This document shows positions 1 through 9,118 of a DNA stretch of 64,000 nucleotides, one piece after another (position 1 is the stretch's first letter; each line of letters begins with the position of its first letter). A model generated the notes under the pieces. It saw nothing but the letters and a program-made list of their open reading frames with translations, was not told the DNA's origin and did no database searches. Source of the stretch: Pseudomonas sp. PSE14. GTDB taxonomy: Bacteria; Pseudomonadota; Gammaproteobacteria; Pseudomonadales; Pseudomonadaceae. The stretch is taken from positions 1,488,001 to 1,552,000 of the forward strand of contig NZ_CP115669.1 of NCBI RefSeq assembly GCF_029203285.1, written 5' to 3'. The position numbers and the translations under genes are program-made.

Positions 1-2
1 GG

Positions 3-1721
3 AAGTACATGCCGCACACCGCGGTGCTGGCGATGGTGGCCTCGGCATCGATGGCCGGCGTGCCGCTGCTCAACGGGTTCCTCAGCAAGGAAATGTTCTT
101 CGGCGAGACCCTGGCGCAGAACATGATGGGCAGCTTCAACTGGCTGATCCCGACCCTGGCGACCGTCGGCGCGCTGTTCTCGGTGAGCTACTCGGTGCGC
201 TTCATCCACGACGTGTTCTTCAACGGCGAGCCGATCAACCTGCCCAACCCGCATCCACATGAGCCGCCGCGCTACATGAAGGTGCCGGTGGAAATCCTGG
301 TGCTGATCTGCCTGCTGGTGGGTGTGATGCCGTCGCTGATCGTCGGCCCGCTGCTGGCCGGCGCCGCCGCGTCGAGCCTGAACGGCGCGCTGCCCGAGTA
401 CAGCCTGGCGATCTGGCACGGCTTCAATGCGCCGCTGGCGATGAGCTTCGTCGCCACCGCCGGCGGCGTGCTGCTCTACGTGCTGCGCAAGCCGCTGTTC
501 GACTGGTACGCCGGGCTGCCGGCGATGGACGCCAAGCTGGTGTTCGAGCAGCAGGTACAGCGACTGGTGCGCGTTGCCGTTCGGATTACCGCGTTCCTCG
601 AAAATGGTTCGCTGCAACGCTACGCCATGCTGTTGTTGCTGGCCGCCGTGATCGTGGTGTTCGCCGGCCTCGCACCGTTGCCGAGTATCGAAGGCACGCG
701 GGCGCAGACGCCGCTGGATGGCATCACGGCGCTCGGGTTGATCCTGCTCGCCCTGTGCGGGCCGCTGACCGTATGGTTCCACCGCCAGCGCCTGACTGCG
801 CTGATCATCCTCAGCATCGCCGGTCTGCTGGTGGCGCTGGCCTTCGCCCGCTTCGCAGCACCCGACCTGGCGCTGACCCAGCTGTCGGTCGAAGTGGTGA
901 CCATGGTCCTGCTGATGCTGGCGCTGTACTACCTGCCGGCGCGCACGCCTGCGTCGTCCAGCAGCCTGCGCCGGCTGCGCGACTTCGTGGTAGCGATCGG
1001 CGCCGGCGTGATGGTGACGTTGCTGGCCTACGCCGTGCTGACCCGTCCGTACGACAGCATTGCCGGCTACTACCTGGAAAACAGTGTGTCCGGCGGTGGC
1101 GGGCACAACGTGGTGAACGTGATCCTGGTCGATTTCCGGGGCTTCGATACCCTCGGCGAGATCACCGTGCTGGCCATCGCCGCCGTCGGCATCTTCGCGC
1201 TGCTCGACGGCCTGCGCCTGCTGCGCGCCGAGCGCGACGACGAGGGTCGCGCCTGGGCGGCAGACCGCTTCCCGCCGATCCTCGGCGTGCTGTCCCGATT
1301 GATGCTGCCGCTGGCACTGCTGGTTTCGGTGTTCATCTTCCTGCGCGGGCACAACCTGCCGGGCGGCGGCTTCATCGCCGGGTTGATCACCTCGGTCGCA
1401 CTGATCCTGCAGTACATCGCCTGCGGCAGCCGCTGGGTGAGCACGCGCCTGCCGCTGGACTATGGGCGCCTGGCCGGGCTCGGTGTGCTGATCGCCGGGC
1501 TCACCGGACTGGGCAGCTGGCTCTTCGGCTTCCCGTTCCTGACCTCGTCCTTCGGCCATTTCAACATCCCGCTGGTGGGTGAGATCGAACTGGCCACCGC
1601 CATGCTCTTCGACCTTGGCGTGTACTTCACCGTGGTCGGCGCGACCCTGCTGATCCTTTCGGGACTCGGTTCGGTCACCGCGCCGCCGGATGTTCCGACG
1701 CTGTCCAAGGAGGCGCATTGA
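3..1721 (+). CDS. mrpA: Mrp Na+/H+ antiporter fused subunit A/B (5' truncated by window)
   Basis: This is the C-terminal part of the large proton-translocating subunit of the multi-subunit cation/proton antiporter in the inner membrane. The frame is open to the left edge, so the start lies outside the window. It opens in the NuoL-like domain ([18 protein letters not shown]) and continues through the DUF4040 segment ([24 protein letters not shown]). It ends with an MnhB domain marked by [11 protein letters not shown], so the A and B subunits are fused, as in the ShaA/PhaAB type of Pseudomonas and Sinorhizobium. The stop overlaps the mrpC start (TGATG). The polypeptide is a string of hydrophobic helices. 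Identification is firm. Confidence 0.95.
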   Translation, partial: KYMPHTAVLAMVASASMAGVPLLNGFLSKEMFFGETLAQNMMGSFNWLIPTLATVGALFSVSYSVRFIHDVFFNGEPINLPNPHPHEPPRYMKVPVEILVLICLLVGVMPSLIVGPLLAGAAASSLNGALPEYSLAIWHGFNAPLAMSFVATAGGVLLYVLRKPLFDWYAGLPAMDAKLVFEQQVQRLVRVAVRITAFLENGSLQRYAMLLLLAAVIVVFAGLAPLPSIEGTRAQTPLDGITALGLILLALCGPLTVWFHRQRLTALIILSIAGLLVALAFARFAAPDLALTQLSVEVVTMVLLMLALYYLPARTPASSSSLRRLRDFVVAIGAGVMVTLLAYAVLTRPYDSIAGYYLENSVSGGGGHNVVNVILVDFRGFDTLGEITVLAIAAVGIFALLDGLRLLRAERDDEGRAWAADRFPPILGVLSRLMLPLALLVSVFIFLRGHNLPGGGFIAGLITSVALILQYIACGSRWVSTRLPLDYGRLAGLGVLIAGLTGLGSWLFGFPFLTSSFGHFNIPLVGEIELATAMLFDLGVYFTVVGATLLILSGLGSVTAPPDVPTLSKEAH

Positions 1722-2062
1722 TGGAAGCGCTGTTCGCCGTCACCCTCGGCCTGCTGACCGCCAGCGGCGTGTACCTGCTGCTGCGTGCGCGGACCTTCCC
1801 GGTGGTGCTGGGGCTCACCCTGTTGTCCTACGCGGTCAACCTGTTCCTCTTCGCCATGGGCCGGCTGGCCGGCGACCCGGCGGTGATCGGCAAGGTTGCC
1901 AACGCCGGCGACCCGATCCCCCAAGCGCTGGTGCTGACCGCCATCGTCATCGGCTTCGCCATGACGGCGTTCGTCATTGTCCTGGCCCTGCGTGGGCTGG
2001 CCGAGACTGGCGGCGATCACGTCGACGGCGGCAACGGCCACGAAGGAGAGCAGGGCCGATGA
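1721..2062 (+). CDS. mrpC: Mrp Na+/H+ antiporter subunit C
   Basis: A 113-residue NuoK-like membrane protein with three predicted helices ([21 protein letters not shown] at the N terminus). It is a structural subunit of the Mrp complex, which exchanges cytoplasmic Na+ for protons and supports alkali and salt tolerance. The ATG at 1721 shares one base with the mrpAB stop. AAGGAGG at 1707-1713 supports translation here, and the TTG three bases upstream is a less likely start. The C-terminal tail is polar and acidic. The gene overlaps mrpD by four bases, indicating one polycistronic message. Confidence 0.95.
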   Translation: MEALFAVTLGLLTASGVYLLLRARTFPVVLGLTLLSYAVNLFLFAMGRLAGDPAVIGKVANAGDPIPQALVLTAIVIGFAMTAFVIVLALRGLAETGGDHVDGGNGHEGEQGR

Positions 2063-3564
2063 ACCACTGGCTGATCCTGCCCGTCCTGCTGCCGCTGTTC
2101 GCCGGCTGCCTGTTGCTGCTCACCAGCGCCATGGGCGAGCGCTTGCAACGTGGCCTGTCGCTGCTCGCCACCCTGGCCCTCGTGCCGTTGTCCGCCGTGC
2201 TGCTGCAACAGGCCGACAGTGGTGTGGTGCAGTTCTACGCACTGGGCAACTGGCAACCGCCGTTTGGCATCATTCTGGTGCTGGACCGCCTCAGTGCGCT
2301 GATGCTTGCCGCCACCGCGCTGCTCGCCAGCCTGTCGCTGATTTATGCCCTGTGCGGCGACGACCGGCGCGGCAAGCGCTTCCATGCGCTGTTCCAGTTC
2401 CAGTTGCTCGGTCTGAACGGGGCCTTCCTCACCGGTGACCTGTTCAACCTCTTCGTGTTCTTCGAGATCCTGCTGATCGCGTCCTACGCATTGCTGCTGC
2501 ACGGCGGCGGGGTAGGGCGGGTGCGTGCGGGCGTGCATTACGTGGTGCTCAACCTCGTCGGTTCGGCGTTCTTCCTGATCGCGGTGGGAGTGCTCTACGG
2601 CATCACCGGCACCCTGAACATGGCGCACATGGCCGAGCGGGTCGCCCAGCTCAGTGCCGAACAGGCGCCGCTGGTGCGCGCCGCCGCGCTGTTGCTGCTG
2701 GTGGTGTTCGGCCTCAAGGCGGCGCTGCTGCCGCTGTACTTCTGGCTGCCTCGCGCTTACGCGGAGGCGACCGCCCCGGTGGCGGCGCTGTTCTCGATCA
2801 TGACCAAGGTCGGCATCTACTCGATCCTGCGGGTCTACACGCTGATCTTTGGCGAGCAGGCCGGCGAGCTGGCGAACCTGGCCCAGGCCTGGCTCTGGTC
2901 GCTGGCGCTGGCCGGTATCGCCGCTGGTGCACTGGGCGCGTTGGCGGCGACCACGCTGCAAGGGCTGCTGTCGTACCTGGTGGTGGTGTCCGCCGGTACG
3001 CTGCTGGCGGCGATTGCGCTGGGTACGCCGGAGGCGCTGTCCGCTGCGATGTATTACCTGCTGCACAGCATCTGGGTGGCCGGCGGGTTGTTCCTGCTCG
3101 CCGACCTGATCGCCCGCCAGCGCGGCGACAAGGCGGGGCGCCTGGTGCAGGGCCCGGCGCTGTTGCAACCTCATCTGCTGGGCGGCGCCTTCTTCTTCGG
3201 CGCCATCGCCGTGGCCGGTTTGCCGCCGCTGTCGGGGTTCCTCGGCAAGCTGATGTTGCTGCGCTCGGTGAGCGGCGGCAGCGAAGCCATCGCCCTGTGG
3301 GGCGTGGTGCTGGTCAGCGGTCTGGTCACTATCGTCGCCTTGAGCCGCGCCGGCAGCACGTTGTTCTGGCGCACCGGCCGCACCGTGCTGGGCAGCGCCG
3401 AGCGTGAGCCGGTGAAGCTGCTGGCGACCTTCGGCCTGCTGGCCAGTGCGCCGCTGATGGTGGTTGCCGCGCGGCCGCTGCTGGCCTATGCCCAGGCGAC
3501 CGCCGCGCAACTGCTGGACGTCGACCTGTATCGCCAGGCGATCCTGCTGGGAGGTGGCGCATGA
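2059..3564 (+). CDS. mrpD: Mrp Na+/H+ antiporter subunit D
   Basis: A 501-residue homologue of the NuoM/NuoN antiporter-like subunits and a core proton-pathway subunit of the Mrp complex. Family marks include the NGAFLTGDLFNLFVFFEILLIASYALL stretch (glutamate of the FFEI motif) and the lysine and histidine-containing helices around FGLKAALLPLYFWLPRAYAEATAPV. About fourteen hydrophobic helices can be seen. The start is the ATG of the ATGA overlap with mrpC; a longer frame upstream runs inside mrpC and is not credible. GAAGGAGAG upstream serves as ribosome-binding site. It overlaps mrpE by four bases. Confidence 0.96.
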   Translation: MNHWLILPVLLPLFAGCLLLLTSAMGERLQRGLSLLATLALVPLSAVLLQQADSGVVQFYALGNWQPPFGIILVLDRLSALMLAATALLASLSLIYALCGDDRRGKRFHALFQFQLLGLNGAFLTGDLFNLFVFFEILLIASYALLLHGGGVGRVRAGVHYVVLNLVGSAFFLIAVGVLYGITGTLNMAHMAERVAQLSAEQAPLVRAAALLLLVVFGLKAALLPLYFWLPRAYAEATAPVAALFSIMTKVGIYSILRVYTLIFGEQAGELANLAQAWLWSLALAGIAAGALGALAATTLQGLLSYLVVVSAGTLLAAIALGTPEALSAAMYYLLHSIWVAGGLFLLADLIARQRGDKAGRLVQGPALLQPHLLGGAFFFGAIAVAGLPPLSGFLGKLMLLRSVSGGSEAIALWGVVLVSGLVTIVALSRAGSTLFWRTGRTVLGSAEREPVKLLATFGLLASAPLMVVAARPLLAYAQATAAQLLDVDLYRQAILLGGGA

Positions 3565-4061
3565 TCCGCCGCATCCTCCCGCACCCGTTGCTCAGCGCCA
3601 TCCTGCTGTTCACCTGGCTGCTGATGGTCAACGATTTCTCCCTCGGCCACTGGTTGCTCGGTGCGTTCCTCGCCCTGGTGCTGCCGCTGTTGTGCCGCGA
3701 CCTGCTGCTGTCCACCCCGCGCGTCCGCCGGCCGGGCCTGCTGCTGCGTTTCATCGCGCTGGTGCTGTACGACATAGTCGTGGCCAACCTGCAGGTGGCC
3801 AGGCTGGTGCTGGGGCCGAAGGCCAGGCTGCAGCCTGGCTTCGTGGAGATTCCGCTGGAGCTGACCGACGACCTGGCCATCACCATCCTTGCCAGCGTGA
3901 TCACCCTGACGCCGGGCACAGTGTCCGCCGATCTCAGCGACGACCGCCGCATGCTGCTGGTTCACGGCCTCGACGTACCGGACCCGCAGGCCCTGGCGGC
4001 GGATATCAAGGCCCGCTACGAAGCGCCGCTCAAGGAGGTGTTCGAATGCTCGGCTACGTGA
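3561..4061 (+). CDS. mrpE: Mrp Na+/H+ antiporter subunit E
   Basis: A 166-residue MnhE/MrpE family protein with two or three N-terminal membrane helices and a soluble C-terminal part. The ITLTPGTVSADLSDDRRMLLVHGLD segment is typical of this family. It is a structural subunit of the antiporter. It overlaps mrpD through ATGA at the start and mrpF by 16 bases at the end, so translation is probably coupled. Length agrees with the family norm of about 160 residues. Confidence 0.94.
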   Translation: MIRRILPHPLLSAILLFTWLLMVNDFSLGHWLLGAFLALVLPLLCRDLLLSTPRVRRPGLLLRFIALVLYDIVVANLQVARLVLGPKARLQPGFVEIPLELTDDLAITILASVITLTPGTVSADLSDDRRMLLVHGLDVPDPQALAADIKARYEAPLKEVFECSAT

Positions 4062-4315
4062 TTCCCCTGTGCCTGGCGATCCTTGGCCTTGCACTGCTGC
4101 TCACGGTGGCGCGGCTGATCCGCGGGCCGGGTACGGCGGACCGCATCCTGGCGCTGGATACGCTGTCGATCGAGGCCATCGCGCTGATCGTGCTGTTCGG
4201 CATCTGGAAGGGCACTGGCCTGTACTTCGAGGCGGCGCTGTTGATCGCGGTGATGGGCTTCGTCAGCACCGTGGCCCTGTCCAAGTTCCTGTTGCGCGGA
4301 GACATCATCGAATGA
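4046..4315 (+). CDS. mrpF: Mrp Na+/H+ antiporter subunit F
   Basis: An 89-residue, three-helix protein of the MnhF/MrpF family, recognised by RLIRGPGTADRILALDTLSIEAIALIVL near the N terminus. Start ATG at 4046 lies behind AAGGAGG (4032-4038) and inside the end of mrpE. A longer frame upstream would overlap mrpE extensively, so the short form is chosen because it has normal family length. It is a small membrane subunit needed for assembly or activity of the complex. It overlaps mrpG by four bases. Confidence 0.94.
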   Translation: MLGYVIPLCLAILGLALLLTVARLIRGPGTADRILALDTLSIEAIALIVLFGIWKGTGLYFEAALLIAVMGFVSTVALSKFLLRGDIIE

Positions 4316-4647
4316 GCGCAGACGTCGTGATCGAGGCGCTGGTCTGCCTGCTGCTGCTGGCCGGCAGCCTGTTCGCCCTGCTCGGCGCCATCGGCCTGTA
4401 CCGGCTGCCGGATTTCTATACCCGCCTGCATGCGCCGACCAAGGCTTCGACCCTGGGCGTCGGCGGGGTGATCCTGGCCTCGATGCTGTATTTCAGCACC
4501 CGTGGCGAGGGCGTCAGCCTGCATGAACTGCTGATCACCGTGTTCCTGTTCATCACCGCGCCGATCAGCGCCCACCTGCTGGCCAAGGCGGCGATGCAGC
4601 AGCGCACGCCGGTGGAGCGGGGGACCAAGGGCAAGCCTTGGGAGTGA
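4312..4647 (+). CDS. mrpG: Mrp Na+/H+ antiporter subunit G
   Basis: A 111-residue MnhG/PhaG family protein with three helices. The core GAIGLYRLPDFYTRLHAPTKASTLG is the family signature. It is the last gene of the mrp operon, starting at the ATGA overlap with mrpF. No strong intrinsic terminator follows. The downstream gap begins instead with a REP palindrome pair that could fold as a hairpin. Its role in the complex is structural. Confidence 0.94.
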   Translation: MSADVVIEALVCLLLLAGSLFALLGAIGLYRLPDFYTRLHAPTKASTLGVGGVILASMLYFSTRGEGVSLHELLITVFLFITAPISAHLLAKAAMQQRTPVERGTKGKPWE

Positions 4648-4659
4648 ACAGGCAGACGT

Positions 4660-4786
4660 CGGGCGTATAACGTTCGACGTTATAGGCCGTTTAACCGTAT
4701 TTGCCGGCGACTCAGGGCTCGGCCTTGGAGCGCTAGGCGGAGGAAGGTGAAACGGCGCACAACCGCGAACGGTTGTACGCCCTACG
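4660..4786. repeat. REPIN of family A (two inverted REP palindromes)
   Basis: Left arm 4662-4688 is a palindrome (GGCGTATAACGTTCG core) and right arm 4754-4786 is the related palindrome read in the opposite direction (GAACGGTTGTACGCCCTACG). Reverse-complementing the right arm gives CGTAGGGCGTACAACCG, clearly the same family as the left arm. The pair fills most of the 249-base gap between mrpG and the EamA gene. The only other signal seen there is a weak TATACT at 4864-4869 before the EamA gene. Confidence 0.8.
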
Positions 4787-4896
4787 GTCCGATCGATACG
4801 TCAGTGATCGCCCATACAGTTTCCCCACGATTCTGTACCTGTCGGCACATACCGGGCGCCTCCTATACTCCGGGGATCTTTTGACTGGAGCGTCCC

Positions 4897-5802
4897 GTGC
4901 AGCAATCCCGGCCGTTCGCCCTCGCGTGCCTGGTGTTGGCCATGGCGCTCTGGGGCAGTTCCTTCATCGCGCTGAAATTCGCCTTCCAGGAATTGCCGGC
5001 GATGTGGGTGATCTTCGCCCGTATGGCGCTGGGCAGCCTGATCTTCCTCGCCGCCTGGCGTTGGCGCGGACGCATCGACTACCGCGCCGGTGACTGGAAG
5101 TGGCTGCTCGGGCTCGCCGCCTGCGAGCCTTGCCTGTATTTCATCTTCGAGTCCCTGGCGCTGCAGCACACCAGCGCCGCCCAGGCCGGCATGATCACGG
5201 CGCTATTGCCATTGCTGGTCGCGGTGGGGGCGTTCTTCCTGCTGCACGAGAAGATCGCCCGCAACACCTGGCTGGGGTTCGCCCTGGCGGTGCTTGGCGC
5301 GCTCTGGCTGACCCTGGCCAGCGAAGCGAACGGCCACGCGCCGAATCCGCTGCTGGGCAACTTCTACGAACTGCTGGCGATGCTCTGCGCCACCGGCTAC
5401 ACCTTGCTGCTCAAGCACCTGTCGGCGCGCTACTCGCCCTTCATCCTGACTGCCATGCAAGCCCTCATCGGTTCGCTGTTCTTCCTGCCGCTGGCGCTGG
5501 CGACTTCAGGCCTGCCGCCGGCGCCCGGCCCGACCGGCTGGTTCGCGCTGATCTACCTGGGCAGCGTGGTCACCGTCGGCGCCTACGGCCTGTACAACTT
5601 CGGCGTCAGCCGGCTGCCGGCGAGCCAGGCGACCGGCTTCATCAATCTGATCCCGGTGTTCACCCTGATCTTCGCCGCCCTGTTCCTGGGCGAGGTGCTC
5701 AGCGGCCAGCAGGCACTGGCTGCCGGATTGGTGTTCATCGGAGTTGCCTTCAGCCAGTGGCGCAGTGCGCCGCCCACGCCGCCCGCCGGTGTGCTGGACT
5801 GA
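4897..5802 (+). CDS. EamA/DMT-family transporter (RhaT/RarD-like exporter)
   Basis: A 301-residue inner-membrane protein with ten hydrophobic helices arranged as two EamA repeats. The first begins ALWGSSFIALKFAFQELPAMWVIFARM and the second GNFYELLAMLCATGYTLLLKHLS. Proteins of this superfamily usually export amino acids or other metabolites; the substrate cannot be read from the sequence. The start is GTG 4897 with GGAG at 4887-4890. The gene is followed 27 bases later by a cysteine-synthase-like enzyme and then an amino-acid racemase on the same strand, so an amino-acid substrate is a reasonable guess. Confidence 0.85.
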   Translation: MQQSRPFALACLVLAMALWGSSFIALKFAFQELPAMWVIFARMALGSLIFLAAWRWRGRIDYRAGDWKWLLGLAACEPCLYFIFESLALQHTSAAQAGMITALLPLLVAVGAFFLLHEKIARNTWLGFALAVLGALWLTLASEANGHAPNPLLGNFYELLAMLCATGYTLLLKHLSARYSPFILTAMQALIGSLFFLPLALATSGLPPAPGPTGWFALIYLGSVVTVGAYGLYNFGVSRLPASQATGFINLIPVFTLIFAALFLGEVLSGQQALAAGLVFIGVAFSQWRSAPPTPPAGVLD

Positions 5803-5829
5803 CCTTCTGCCATTCGACGAGGAAACAGC

Positions 5830-6930
5830 ATGTCCGCCCAAGACCGTAACTGGACCCGCGAGGCGATCCGCATCATCGAGGCGGATTTCCAGCGCAGCGC
5901 CGATACCCACCTGATTCCCCTGGAGATGCCCGGCCTGCCGGGCGTCGACCTGTATTTCAAGGACGAGTCCAGTCATCCCACCGGCAGCCTCAAGCACCGA
6001 CTGGCGCGTTCGCTGTTCCTCTACGCGCTGTGCAACGGTTGGCTGCGTCCCGGCGCGCCGGTGATCGAGGCGTCCAGCGGCTCCACGGCGATCTCCGAAG
6101 CCTATTTCGCGAGACTGCTCGGACTGCCGTTCATTGCCGTGGTGCCCTCCAGCACCTCCAAGGAAAAGATCGCGCAGATCGCTTTCTATGGCGGCCAGGC
6201 CCACCTGGTGGAAGACCCGACGCAGATCTACGCCGAGTCCGAGCGCCTGGCGAAGGAAACCGGCGGGCACTTCATGGACCAGTTCACCTATGCCGAGCGC
6301 GCCACCGACTGGCGGGCGAACAACAACATCGCCGAATCGATCTTCCAGCAGATGCGTCACGAGCGCTTCCCCGAGCCGTCCTGGCTGGTGTCCAGCCCGG
6401 GCACCGGCGGCACCCTCGCCACCCTCGGCCGCTTCGCCCGCTACCGTCGCCACGAGACCCGCGTGCTCTGCGCCGATGCCGAGCGCTCGGTGTTCTTCGA
6501 GTCCTACCGCACCGGCGATCGCGACCTGACCTTGAGCTACGGCTCGCGCATCGAGGGTATTGGCCGGCCGCGCGTCGAGGCGTCCTTCCTGCCCGCGGTG
6601 ATCGATGCCTGTTGCCAGGTACCGGATGAGTTGTCGCTGGCGGCCATGCATTACCTGGCCCAGCGCCTCGGGCGGCATGTCGGCGGCTCCAGCGGCACCA
6701 ACCTGATCGGTGCGCTGCTGGTGGCGCGGCAGATGGTGGAGCGCGGCGAGAGTGGCTCGATCGTCGCGATCCTCTGCGACAGCGGCGAGCGTTACGAGAC
6801 CACCTACTACAACGCGCTGTGGTTGCTGTCCCAGGGCTTCGACCTCGACCCGTTGATCGAAGGCCTGCGCCAGTGCGTCGAGCACGGTGCGGCGCTGCCG
6901 GGCAGCGTTCCGCAGTGCGGGCTGGAGTGA
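5830..6930 (+). CDS. PLP-dependent cysteine synthase family protein
   Basis: A 366-residue fold-type II PLP enzyme. The Schiff-base lysine is K55 in [11 protein letters not shown]. The [11 protein letters not shown] loop (about residues 79-89) binds the substrate carboxylate, and [13 protein letters not shown] near residue 185 binds the PLP phosphate. The family includes cysteine synthases, desulfhydrases and threonine/serine dehydratases. This long branch is common in Pseudomonas and is often annotated as a cysteine synthase or L-cysteine desulfhydrase; I cannot tell which reaction it catalyses. The start has GAGGAAAC just upstream. It is followed five bases later by the racemase gene, probably in one transcript with it. 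Confidence 0.85.
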   Translation: MSAQDRNWTREAIRIIEADFQRSADTHLIPLEMPGLPGVDLYFKDESSHPTGSLKHRLARSLFLYALCNGWLRPGAPVIEASSGSTAISEAYFARLLGLPFIAVVPSSTSKEKIAQIAFYGGQAHLVEDPTQIYAESERLAKETGGHFMDQFTYAERATDWRANNNIAESIFQQMRHERFPEPSWLVSSPGTGGTLATLGRFARYRRHETRVLCADAERSVFFESYRTGDRDLTLSYGSRIEGIGRPRVEASFLPAVIDACCQVPDELSLAAMHYLAQRLGRHVGGSSGTNLIGALLVARQMVERGESGSIVAILCDSGERYETTYYNALWLLSQGFDLDPLIEGLRQCVEHGAALPGSVPQCGLE

Positions 6931-6934
6931 GCCC

Positions 6935-7624
6935 ATGAAGACCATCGGCCTGATCGGCGGCATGAGCTGGGAGTCCACCATTCCCTACTACCGGCAGATC
7001 AACCAGACCATCAAGGAGCGCCTGGGCGGCCTGCACTCGGCGAAGATCGTGCTGTACAGCGTGGACTTCCACGAGATCGAGCGCCTGCAGCACGCCGGTG
7101 ACTGGGACGCCGCCGGGGCGCTCCTGGCGGATGCCGCGCGTTCGCTGCGGGCGGCCGGCGCGGACTTCCTGGTGCTCTGCACCAACACCATGCACAAGGT
7201 GGCGCCGGCCATCGAGGCGGCGGTGGACATCCCGCTGCTGCACATCGCCGACCCGACCGCCGAGGCGATTCGCGAGGCGGGGGTGACGAAGGTCGGTTTG
7301 CTGGGCACGCGCTTCACCATGGAGCAGGCGTTCTACAAGGACCGCCTGCAGGAGAGGTTCGACCTGCAGGTGCTCACGCCTTCAGACGACGAGCGCCAGG
7401 TGGTGCACCGGATCATCTACGAGGAACTGTGCCTGGGGCGGATTCTTGACGAGTCGCGCGATGCTTACCGGCGCATCATCGCTTCGCTGGTGGAGCGCGG
7501 CGCGCAGGCGGTGATCCTCGGTTGCACCGAGATTTCCCTGCTGGTCGGTCCGCAGGATGCATCAGTGCCGCTGTTCGACACCACGGCCATCCACGCGCGG
7601 CGGGCGGCCGAACGGGCGCTCTGA
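6935..7624 (+). CDS. Aspartate/glutamate racemase family protein
   Basis: A 229-residue cofactor-independent amino-acid racemase. The N terminus MKTIGLIGGMSWEST and the two catalytic cysteines, in LVLCTNTMHKV and VILGCTEISLLV, define the Asp/Glu racemase (YgeA-like) family, which inverts alpha carbons by a two-base cysteine mechanism. The start ATG 6935 lies behind GGAG at 6924-6927, inside the end of the preceding gene. A longer frame upstream would overlap that gene in another frame and lacks family support. Substrate range in this family is broad, so the exact substrate is unknown. Confidence 0.9.
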   Translation: MKTIGLIGGMSWESTIPYYRQINQTIKERLGGLHSAKIVLYSVDFHEIERLQHAGDWDAAGALLADAARSLRAAGADFLVLCTNTMHKVAPAIEAAVDIPLLHIADPTAEAIREAGVTKVGLLGTRFTMEQAFYKDRLQERFDLQVLTPSDDERQVVHRIIYEELCLGRILDESRDAYRRIIASLVERGAQAVILGCTEISLLVGPQDASVPLFDTTAIHARRAAERAL

Positions 7625-7658
7625 ATCGGAAAAACCGATGATCTGAGGCTGCAGGTTG

Positions 7659-7731
7659 CGTAGGAGCGGACTTCGTCCGCGATGGCATCCGGCGCGATTG
7701 GGGGCTATCGCGGACGGAGTCCGCTCCTACG
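7659..7731. repeat. REPIN of family B, GGACTTCGTCC variant
   Basis: Two inverted copies of a short palindromic unit: CGTAGGAGCGGACTTCGTCC on the left and its mirror ending GGAGTCCGCTCCTACG on the right, separated by about 25 bases. It lies in the convergent gap after the racemase gene and before the minus-strand lipoprotein gene, where it could also act as a hairpin that blocks read-through from both sides. Confidence 0.8.
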
Positions 7732-7786
7732 TTTAATGAACGCCCGAAGCGCCCGGCGGGAGCGGACGTTGCCCTGCCGCGCCGGC

Positions 7787-8455
7787 TCAGTCGTTGCTGG
7801 CGCCGCCCGGATAGGCACAGCCGTGCATGACCTGGCTGTCCACCCGCAGCTCGGCGGACAGGTTGGTCAGTGCGCCGCTCATGCCGTCCTGGCAGCGTGC
7901 CGGGGCGACCCAGAGTTCCAGCTTCTCGCCATTGGCTTCACTGGAATAGCTGGTGCTGCCATTGGGCAGGCCCTCGGCGATGTAGGGCACCACCAGCGAC
8001 TCCTTGCCGGGCCGTTCGAGCAGCAGCCCCTGGTTGTTGACCAGCACGCTCCAGCCCGGCTCGTTGCCGTGGGCGCGGACGATGCTGCGCTTGAAGTTCG
8101 GATCGTCACAGCCGGGGCCTTCGTTCTGCAGGCGCAGGACCTTGGTCACTTCCAGCTTGCCGTCGGTGCCGGCGGCGGTGCTGCCGCTGAAGTTGCCGCG
8201 CAGGTCGACGAACAGCTTGCTGGCGCCATCCTCGAACAGGCTGCGGGCGTCGCGGGGTAGGCCGGTATTGGCGCTATCCTCGACACTGAAGCGGCGCTGC
8301 TCGGTGCAACCACGGAACGTAAGCTTGCCGTCCTGCTGGCTGAGTTCGCCTTGCAGGCGGGTGGAGGCGTTAAGATCGGTCTTGTTCGGCGTCCACACCT
8401 GGCAGGCGGCGAACAGGGGTAGCAGGCTGAACAGAATGAAACGGCTGGATCGCAT
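7787..8455 (-). CDS. COG3650-type lipoprotein
   Basis: A 222-residue predicted lipoprotein. The N terminus MRSSRFILFSLLPLFAAC ends in a lipobox, with the cysteine at residue 18 to be lipidated. The body contains RAHGNEPGWSVLV, a motif I associate with the COG3650 family, and two further regions with paired cysteines (RGCTEQ, GPGCDD, PARCQDG, MHGCAYPG) that may form disulfides in the periplasm. Function is unknown. The gene stands alone, convergent with the racemase gene and divergent from the DUF488 gene. Confidence 0.75.
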   Translation of the reverse strand: MRSSRFILFSLLPLFAACQVWTPNKTDLNASTRLQGELSQQDGKLTFRGCTEQRRFSVEDSANTGLPRDARSLFEDGASKLFVDLRGNFSGSTAAGTDGKLEVTKVLRLQNEGPGCDDPNFKRSIVRAHGNEPGWSVLVNNQGLLLERPGKESLVVPYIAEGLPNGSTSYSSEANGEKLELWVAPARCQDGMSGALTNLSAELRVDSQVMHGCAYPGGASND

Positions 8456-8541
8456 GGAACGGGCTCCCTCGAAAGTGGGCCCACGTTACCCAGCGAAGCC
8501 GGCTATCTCAAGGGCAATGCCAGGCTCGGGGAGGAAATCGG

Positions 8542-8940
8542 ATGATTCGTTGCAAGCGTGCTTACGAGCCGGCGACGCAGGATGATGGTTACCGGGTGCT
8601 GGTGGACCGCCTGTGGCCACGCGGGATTCGCAAGGAAGACCTGCACATGGAGCAGTGGGCCAAGGACGCCTCGCCGTCCAACGAACTGCGCCAGCGCTTC
8701 CATCACGATCCGAGTCTGTTCGAGGAATTCCGCAAGGCCTACCACCGCGAACTGAATGCTCATCCGGAACACTGGATGGGGCTGCTCGACCTGGCGGGCA
8801 AGGGCACGCTGACGCTGCTCTATGCGGCCAAGGACGAGACGCACAACAACGCGCAGGTGCTGGCGGATTTCCTCGAGGATGAGCTGGAGAAGCAAGGGGA
8901 TGGGAGTTCGCCCGTCTGCTATGCCGGGAAAACCGAGTAG
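8542..8940 (+). CDS. DUF488 (YeaO-like) protein
   Basis: A 132-residue soluble protein of the DUF488 family, recognised by GYRVLVDRLWPRGIRKEDL at the N terminus and GTLTLLYAAKDETHNNAQVL towards the C terminus. The family is widespread in bacteria and has no settled function. The start ATG 8542 has GGGAGGAAAT upstream. It is a single gene, divergent from the lipoprotein gene and followed by a REPIN. Confidence 0.88.
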   Translation: MIRCKRAYEPATQDDGYRVLVDRLWPRGIRKEDLHMEQWAKDASPSNELRQRFHHDPSLFEEFRKAYHRELNAHPEHWMGLLDLAGKGTLTLLYAAKDETHNNAQVLADFLEDELEKQGDGSSPVCYAGKTE

Positions 8941-8948
8941 GGGGTTTG

Positions 8949-9023
8949 TTCGCGAGCAAGCTCGCTCCTACGAAAAGCACCGCACTACACGCCGGCACCT
9001 GTAGGAGCGAGCTTGCTCGCGAA
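8949..9023. repeat. REPIN of family B
   Basis: Left arm 8949-8970 reads TTCGCGAGCAAGCTCGCTCC. Right arm 9001-9023 is its inverse (GTAGGAGCGAGCTTGCTCGC). The arms point outward compared with the copies at 16.7, 52.4 and 61.1 kb, that is, the order of the two orientations is swapped. Confidence 0.85.
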
Positions 9024-9059
9024 CCAGGGCCAACGGCTGATGCCGATTTCAGGTTTATC

Positions 9060-9092
9060 GGCGTACAACCGCGAACGGTTGTACGCCCTACG
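9060..9092. repeat. Single REP of family A
   Basis: A lone palindrome GGCGTACAACCGCGAACGG... with the CCTACG flank, matching the right arms of the REPINs at 4.7 and 23.0 kb. No left-arm partner is visible. It sits next to a family B REPIN and just beyond the end of the minus-strand SDR gene. Confidence 0.8.
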
Positions 9093-9118
9093 TCATCGGA
9101 CGCAATTGCGCCCCTGGC

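Noticed and set aside
4648-4896. Possible small RNA or tRNA gene in the gap after mrpG
   Set aside because: The only structure is the REPIN. No cloverleaf or promoter-terminator pair was visible.
7659-9092. Closely spaced repeats that might suggest a CRISPR array
   Set aside because: The repeats are palindromic, occur as inverted pairs with varied orientation, and lack regular unique spacers; no cas gene is present.
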